DNA of 64,000 bases. It comes from Rhizobium leguminosarum. Its GTDB lineage: Bacteria; Pseudomonadota; Alphaproteobacteria; Rhizobiales; Rhizobiaceae. The notes under the pieces were generated by a model that saw only the letters and a program-made list of their open reading frames with translations, was not told the origin of the DNA and made no database searches. The position numbers and the translations under genes were made by a program. The DNA lies in contig NZ_MZMU01000003.1 in NCBI RefSeq assembly GCF_004123835.1, positions 310,001-374,000 of the forward strand, in the 5' to 3' direction. Positions 60,574 through 64,000 of the stretch are shown here, one piece after another (within the stretch, counting starts at the first letter, position 1; each line of letters starts with the position of its first letter).

Positions 60574-60635
60574 GTGGCATCGCCACACGTCGTTTCAGAC
60601 GCGCAAAAGACGCTGCATCACTTGAACTGCTGCAG
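60574..60635. repeat. Degenerate RIME-like half repeat upstream of the MATE gene
   Basis: CACACGTCGTTTCAGACGCGC, AAGACGCTGCA and CACTTGAA follow the order of the first hairpin and linker of the complete copies with several changes. Its CTACAG-equivalent end faces the MATE start codon 12 bases away. Confidence 0.6.
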
Positions 60636-60646
60636 GCGGAATCACC

Positions 60647-61144
60647 TCAGCTGGAAAGCACCATGGCCCAATAGGGCAGGTTCCTGGAAGATGTATTGTG
60701 GGCGACGGCGACGCCAAGGCCGCCATAACGACCGAGCATGTTTTCCAGATGATGCGGCGAGTTGATCCAGGCCGTCACCACGGCATCGACGCTCTGCTGG
60801 CCGGAGGCGATGTTTTCCGCTGCCGGCAACCGCACGCCGCTCGCCTTGACGCGCGCGCCGAAACTGTCGGTCATACCCATCAGATGCGCCATCTTGCCCG
60901 CACTCGCCATGCGTTTCGCCTGGAACAAGGCGGCAGTACTCGCCGCCGGATCGACGGCAAGCGGCGACAGGCCGTTTTTGGCCCTGAGTTGGTTGACGAG
61001 CGGCAGCACGCTCGCCGTCTCGTCCTCGCCGTCGGAAGGCGTGCCTGCCATCCGCGGGGTCGTGGTGCAGCCGGCGATGCCGGCGGCAAGCGCAAGTCCG
61101 GATAGGCGCAGCAGGCTGCGCCTGGAAAAATCGATGGATGTCAT
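60647..61144 (-). CDS. CAP-domain (SCP/PR1-like) lipoprotein
   Basis: Protein of 165 residues. The signal SRRSLLRLSGLALAAGIAGC has a twin-Arg-like start and a lipobox IAGC (Cys about residue 26). The CAP domain follows: LVNQLRAKNGLSPL, AHLMGMTDSFGARVKASG, AENIASGQQSVDAVV and WINSPHHLENML (about residues 125-136), with the His of the CAP cavity. It starts one base after the DUF6460 stop, so the two form an operon. The role of bacterial CAP proteins is unclear. Confidence 0.87.
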   Translation of the reverse strand: MTSIDFSRRSLLRLSGLALAAGIAGCTTTPRMAGTPSDGEDETASVLPLVNQLRAKNGLSPLAVDPAASTAALFQAKRMASAGKMAHLMGMTDSFGARVKASGVRLPAAENIASGQQSVDAVVTAWINSPHHLENMLGRYGGLGVAVAHNTSSRNLPYWAMVLSS

Positions 61145-61145
61145 G

Positions 61146-61412
61146 TTACCGGCGGTAGCTGAAAAGACGAAGGATGATGAAGAGCGGGATGACGATCGTT
61201 GCGCCGAGGATGAGATAGTCGCCGACGCGCCCGAGCGCCGAGAAGCCCCGGTACCAGATCTCCAGGACGAAATCGCGTATGCCGTAGATGATGCCCCACG
61301 GCGTCAGGCCGAAGACGGTCATGACGAAACCGACGATCAGCGACACCACGATAAGCTTTATCAATGTGCGACCGATTGAATCGCCGAGGAACCTGTTCGC
61401 CTGATCGGACAT
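61146..61412 (-). CDS. DUF6460-like small membrane protein
   Basis: Protein of 88 residues with two membrane segments (about residues 18-39 and 64-84). The first half SDQANRFLGDSIGRTLIKLI is well kept in rhizobial homologues, as far as I recall the family. AGGAG lies 7 bases before ATG 61412. First gene of a two-gene unit with the CAP lipoprotein. The function is unknown. Confidence 0.75.
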   Translation of the reverse strand: MSDQANRFLGDSIGRTLIKLIVVSLIVGFVMTVFGLTPWGIIYGIRDFVLEIWYRGFSALGRVGDYLILGATIVIPLFIILRLFSYRR

Positions 61413-61539
61413 AAGCCATCTCCTGTTTGCCCTTGGAATAAGGTCGCGGCGCGGCGCCCGCAAGCCCTTTCCGGAATTGGCCGCTTCGCCTCTGAAATAG
61501 GACTTGAGTTTTTTTGTGGCCGCCGCCAGATGCGGGCCG

Positions 61540-61588
61540 ACGCATGTCGCGCAAAAGTGTGCAGCGGTTTTGCGGCAACGACATGCGT
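61540..61588. repeat. Constant-loop hairpin repeat, copy 4
   Basis: Arms ACGCATGTCG / CGACATGCGT pair perfectly; inner CGCAAAA / TTTTGCG pair too. The core AAAAGTGTGCAGCGGTTTT is the same as in copies 1-3 apart from one or two bases. It lies between divergent genes, 27 bases before the methyltransferase start. Confidence 0.8.
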
Positions 61589-61614
61589 AAAAGAAAGAGT
61601 TGACAGGTCCTTTC

Positions 61615-62547
61615 ATGCAGCCTCACCAGCTTTCCTCAGGCGACGTCATCGCCGACCGCCGCGCCGATTATGCCAGGATGCTCGAAGAAGGCGGCGAGCC
61701 GGAAGCGGCCGCCGAGCTGATGGAACAGGCCCTCGAGCTCGTGCCTGCCTGGGCCGCCGGCTGGTATCGCCTCGCCACCTATCGCGAAAAGGCGGGCAGG
61801 GGCGAGGCCGCTATCGAGGCCTATCGCAGGACGCTTGCTCTCGGTCCCGATGACATTTTCGGCGCCGCCCTCAAGCTCGCCCTTCTCGGCGACACAGCCA
61901 CGCCCGACCAGCCGCCGAGCCGCTATGTCGAGCGCCTCTTCGACGACTATGCCGACCGTTTCGAATCAGCACTTGTCGACAAACTCGATTATAACGTCCC
62001 GCAGAAGCTCGCAGCGCTCGTCGCCTCCACCGGCAGGCGCTACGAACTGGCCGTCGATCTCGGCTGCGGCACCGGTCTGCTCGGCCCTGAAATCCGCGGC
62101 CGTGTCGGCCGCCTCGAAGGCTTCGATCTCTCCCAGAAGATGCTGTCCAAGGCTGTCGAGAAACAGGTCTATGACAGCCTCGCCCAGGCCGATCTCTCGC
62201 TCGCGCCCGATCTCTCCGGCCTCTTTGCCGATGCGGCGCGCCATCGCGCCGATCTGGTGACGGCAGCCGATGTGCTGATGTATCTCGGCAATCTCGAGAG
62301 CGTCTTTGCCATCGTCGGAGAACTCGCTGCATCAGGCGCCGATATCGCCTTTTCCGTCGAGGATGCAGGAGACGGCGAGGGTTTCCATCTCGCTCCGTCG
62401 CTGCGTTATGCCCATTCGGAAAGCTATGTCAGGATGCTTCTTGCCCGTCACGGGCTGGAGATCCTGAAGACCGTCAAGTCGGTCATTCGCAAAGATGGCG
62501 GAAAACCGGTTTCCGGCATTCTGTTCCTTGCGCAGAAGCCCGCGTGA
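61615..62547 (+). CDS. TPR-methyltransferase fusion protein
   Basis: Protein of 310 residues. N-terminal TPR-like helices (EGGEPEAAAELMEQALELVP and AGWYRLATYREKAGRGEAAI, about residues 25-75) are followed by a class I SAM methyltransferase domain (about 105-305) with LAVDLGCGTGLLGPEI (about 150-165), GFDLSQKMLSKA and ADVLMYLGNLE. The DDYADRFESALVDKLDYNVP stretch before the SAM motif is typical of this group. The target is unknown; the TPR part suggests a protein partner. ATG 61615 is chosen; a TTG 15 bases earlier is possible. Confidence 0.85.
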   Translation: MQPHQLSSGDVIADRRADYARMLEEGGEPEAAAELMEQALELVPAWAAGWYRLATYREKAGRGEAAIEAYRRTLALGPDDIFGAALKLALLGDTATPDQPPSRYVERLFDDYADRFESALVDKLDYNVPQKLAALVASTGRRYELAVDLGCGTGLLGPEIRGRVGRLEGFDLSQKMLSKAVEKQVYDSLAQADLSLAPDLSGLFADAARHRADLVTAADVLMYLGNLESVFAIVGELAASGADIAFSVEDAGDGEGFHLAPSLRYAHSESYVRMLLARHGLEILKTVKSVIRKDGGKPVSGILFLAQKPA

Positions 62548-62759
62548 GCGAACACTTCTTGCGATTTTGCAATAGGTCAGTATTGCTTACCTATTTCGCT
62601 TGATCGGAAGACCGAAAAACCCGATACTGCACCACATCGGCAGAGAGCCCGGCAATATTACGCCGAGGCGCTCGGGCTCCTTTCATCATCCAAAATTCCG
62701 CCGCGCCCGGGGTCTTCCCAAGCGCGTTCTTGAACTCGTCTGCCGTGGAGACTGGCGAC

Positions 62760-63395
62760 ATGACACAGCTCATCAATGCCCTTGGCTTCTGGAATACGAC
62801 TGCGACGCGCCACACCCCGATCGAAGACGTGCAGGGCATATTCTCCGGCAGCCTCGTTGCCGCGCTCGGCCTCTACGTGCTCGCCAGCGCCGGCCTTCTT
62901 ACCGGCAGCACGGCCGGCGTGGCCTTCCTCCTGCATTATGCCTTCGGCGTCAATTTCAGCCTTGCCTTCTTCCTGCTCAACCTGCCGTTCTTCTATCTCT
63001 CCTGGAAGCGCCTCGGCATGGCTTTCACCATCAAGACCTTCATCGCCATCGGCCTGACCTCGGTGATTGCCGATGTGCAGTCGCGCTTCTTGTCCATTTC
63101 GAGCATTCATCCGGCCTGGGCGGCCCTTCTCGGCGGCCTGCTGCTCGGCTTCGGCCTGCTGGCGCTCTATCGCCACCGCGCCAGCCTCGGCGGCGTCGGC
63201 ATACTCGGCATCTACCTGCAGGAGCGTTTCGGCATCCGCGCTGGCTTAGTCCAGCTCGCCATCGACATGTGCGTGCTCGCCGCCGCCTTCTTCGTCACCA
63301 CGCCGCCTGTCGTCTTCTATTCGGTGCTCGGCGCCGTCGTCCTCAACCTCTTCGTCGCCATCAATCACCGCGCTGATCGCTACATCGCGCTGTAA
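62760..63395 (+). CDS. YitT-like membrane protein
   Basis: Protein of 211 residues with about six membrane segments. The YitT/DUF161 pattern is visible: VAALGLYVLASAGLLTGSTA, then GVAFLLHYAFGVNFSLAFF (about residues 36-75), NLPFFYLSWKRLGMAFTIKT and the C-terminal SLGGVGILGIYLQERFGIRA. The C-terminal cytoplasmic DUF2179 domain of longer members is absent. GGAG lies 9 bases before ATG 62760. The function is unknown. Confidence 0.82.
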   Translation: MTQLINALGFWNTTATRHTPIEDVQGIFSGSLVAALGLYVLASAGLLTGSTAGVAFLLHYAFGVNFSLAFFLLNLPFFYLSWKRLGMAFTIKTFIAIGLTSVIADVQSRFLSISSIHPAWAALLGGLLLGFGLLALYRHRASLGGVGILGIYLQERFGIRAGLVQLAIDMCVLAAAFFVTTPPVVFYSVLGAVVLNLFVAINHRADRYIAL

Positions 63396-63492
63396 CGTTA
63401 CAAAACGGTAAGCCATTCTAAACAAAACGTAACTTGCCTGTGATCAGCGGCGGCGCGAAACTCCTCTCGCGCCGGATTTGATGAGGTGAGCT

Positions 63493-63660
63493 ATGTCGGA
63501 TTTGGAAAAACTTGTGAGACGCCGTATGCAGGAAGAATATGCCAAGGGTGCTTCCGCAGAAGAAATTGCGAAAGTCGTCCGCGACCTATTCAACAGCATC
63601 GACCTCTCGGGCAATCGGTTCGACGCCGTTGCCGTACGGGCCATCAGGGATCACGAGTGA
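63493..63660 (+). CDS. Small 55-residue conserved-looking protein
   Basis: ATG 63493 with GAGGTGAG 5-6 bases upstream opens a 55-codon frame (MSDLEKLVRRRMQEEYAKGA, then SAEEIAKVVRDLFNSID) ending at TGA 63660. It is helical and charged, with an amphipathic pattern and no Cys. Codon use and the strong ribosome site support a real gene. I do not know its family. A palindrome CCGACCCGA / TTCGGGTCGG lies 14 bases after the stop and could act as a transcript end. Confidence 0.6.
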   Translation: MSDLEKLVRRRMQEEYAKGASAEEIAKVVRDLFNSIDLSGNRFDAVAVRAIRDHE

Positions 63661-63833
63661 CCCGATATTCGACCGACCCGAGATTTTCGGGTCGGTTGCC
63701 AGGATGGTTCCCGCCATCAATCACCGTGCCGAGACCAGCCCCTTGCATCCGGCTGCCGCCACCTCTGCCTGGGTAGAGCCCCGTCCGTCGGTTCCCAAGG
63801 GGCGAAGGGACATGCCCGCAACGTCTCGACTCC

Positions 63834-64000
63834 CTCTTCTCCCCAGCGGGGAGAAGGTGCCCGTAGGGCGGATGAGGGGGCCGGCGAAGCCGGTCTTTCT
63901 CACAATTCCCATGTGGACTTGGATCGTGTTCAGGGCGCCGCAGCACGACGTTGTCGTCAGCGTGGCGTAATAGATTTTACGTGAAGGATGTACCGTGTGG
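63834..64000. mobile_element. MITE-like composite repeat, copy 7, cut by the window end
   Basis: Left terminal repeat CTCTTCTCCCC to GATGAGGGGGCC, then the centre with GATTTTACGTGAAGGATG; the right terminal repeat lies outside the window. Order and orientation are as in copies 1 and 5. The rest of this gap (63661-63833) holds the palindrome after the small gene and nothing else I recognise. Confidence 0.75.

Noticed and set aside
8511..63990. The repeats as a CRISPR array
   Set aside because: Copies are several kilobases apart, contain terminal inverted repeats, and have no regular spacers or cas genes.

Overview
The window looks like a chromosomal segment of a fast-growing rhizobium (Rhizobium etli / R. 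leguminosarum type). The reasons are the high GC content, a gcrA cell-cycle regulator, a SAM-II riboswitch in front of metZ, a tandem-domain dCTP deaminase, alphaproteobacterial long forms of PstC/PstA, and three families of intergenic palindromic repeats of the kind that fill rhizobial genomes. The species is inferred from these traits, not proven.

Layout. 1-6000: end of a GH2 beta-mannosidase, a glyoxalase-like gene, and an osmF-yehY-yehX-yehW type osmoprotectant ABC importer, all on the minus strand. 6450-8470: a LysR-like regulator with two HTH domains, overlapping cutC. 8870-18170: a sugar catabolic cluster (zinc dehydrogenase, ribose-type ABC importer, FucU mutarotase, L-fucose/D-threo-aldose dehydrogenase, UxaA-family dehydratase, GntR/FCD regulator with two winged helices). 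A 22-bp AT-rich motif shared by two of its promoter regions is a good candidate operator. 18700-27850: membrane protein, SbmA/BacA-type ABC exporter, GFA protein, MarR regulator with a palindromic site, NTF2-like protein, methyltransferase, P-loop kinase-like protein, DHA2 drug exporter and a secreted Gly/Ser-rich protein.

28000-30150: a small lower-GC island. A DUF5343 protein and a Swt1-type HEPN protein overlap by ATGA. They lie next to a decayed tyrosine recombinase and a tRNA-Thr(CGU) gene. This is the best candidate in the window for an under-described defence or toxin-like module.

30260-42770: nitronate monooxygenase, a membrane-anchored unknown, polyphosphate kinase 2, then the full phosphate regulon phoR-pstS-pstC-pstA-pstB-phoU-phoB with a tandem Pho box, and gcrA. 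43190-50380: argD, argF, hslO, apaG, metZ with its SAM-II riboswitch and terminator, tandem dcd, tRNA-Gly(CCC) and a small lipoprotein. 50870-63660: chemoreceptor, solute-binding protein, TerB-like protein, a self-cleaving-type S24 regulator with a nuclease-like gene, a NarL-type response regulator, pyrD, a MATE exporter, CAP lipoprotein, a TPR-methyltransferase, a YitT-like membrane protein and a 55-residue small protein.

Genes that work together: OsmF/YehYXW import osmolytes. The sugar cluster imports and oxidises a fucose-like sugar. PhoR/PhoB sense and PstSCAB/PhoU import phosphate, with PPK2 next door to handle polyphosphate. All three importer operons that begin with a binding-protein gene carry a strong hairpin directly after that gene. 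Seven loci carry a MITE-like element of about 200-235 bp, four carry a two-to-three hairpin element oriented the same way towards the downstream gene, and four copies of a third hairpin family show compensatory changes in their arms.
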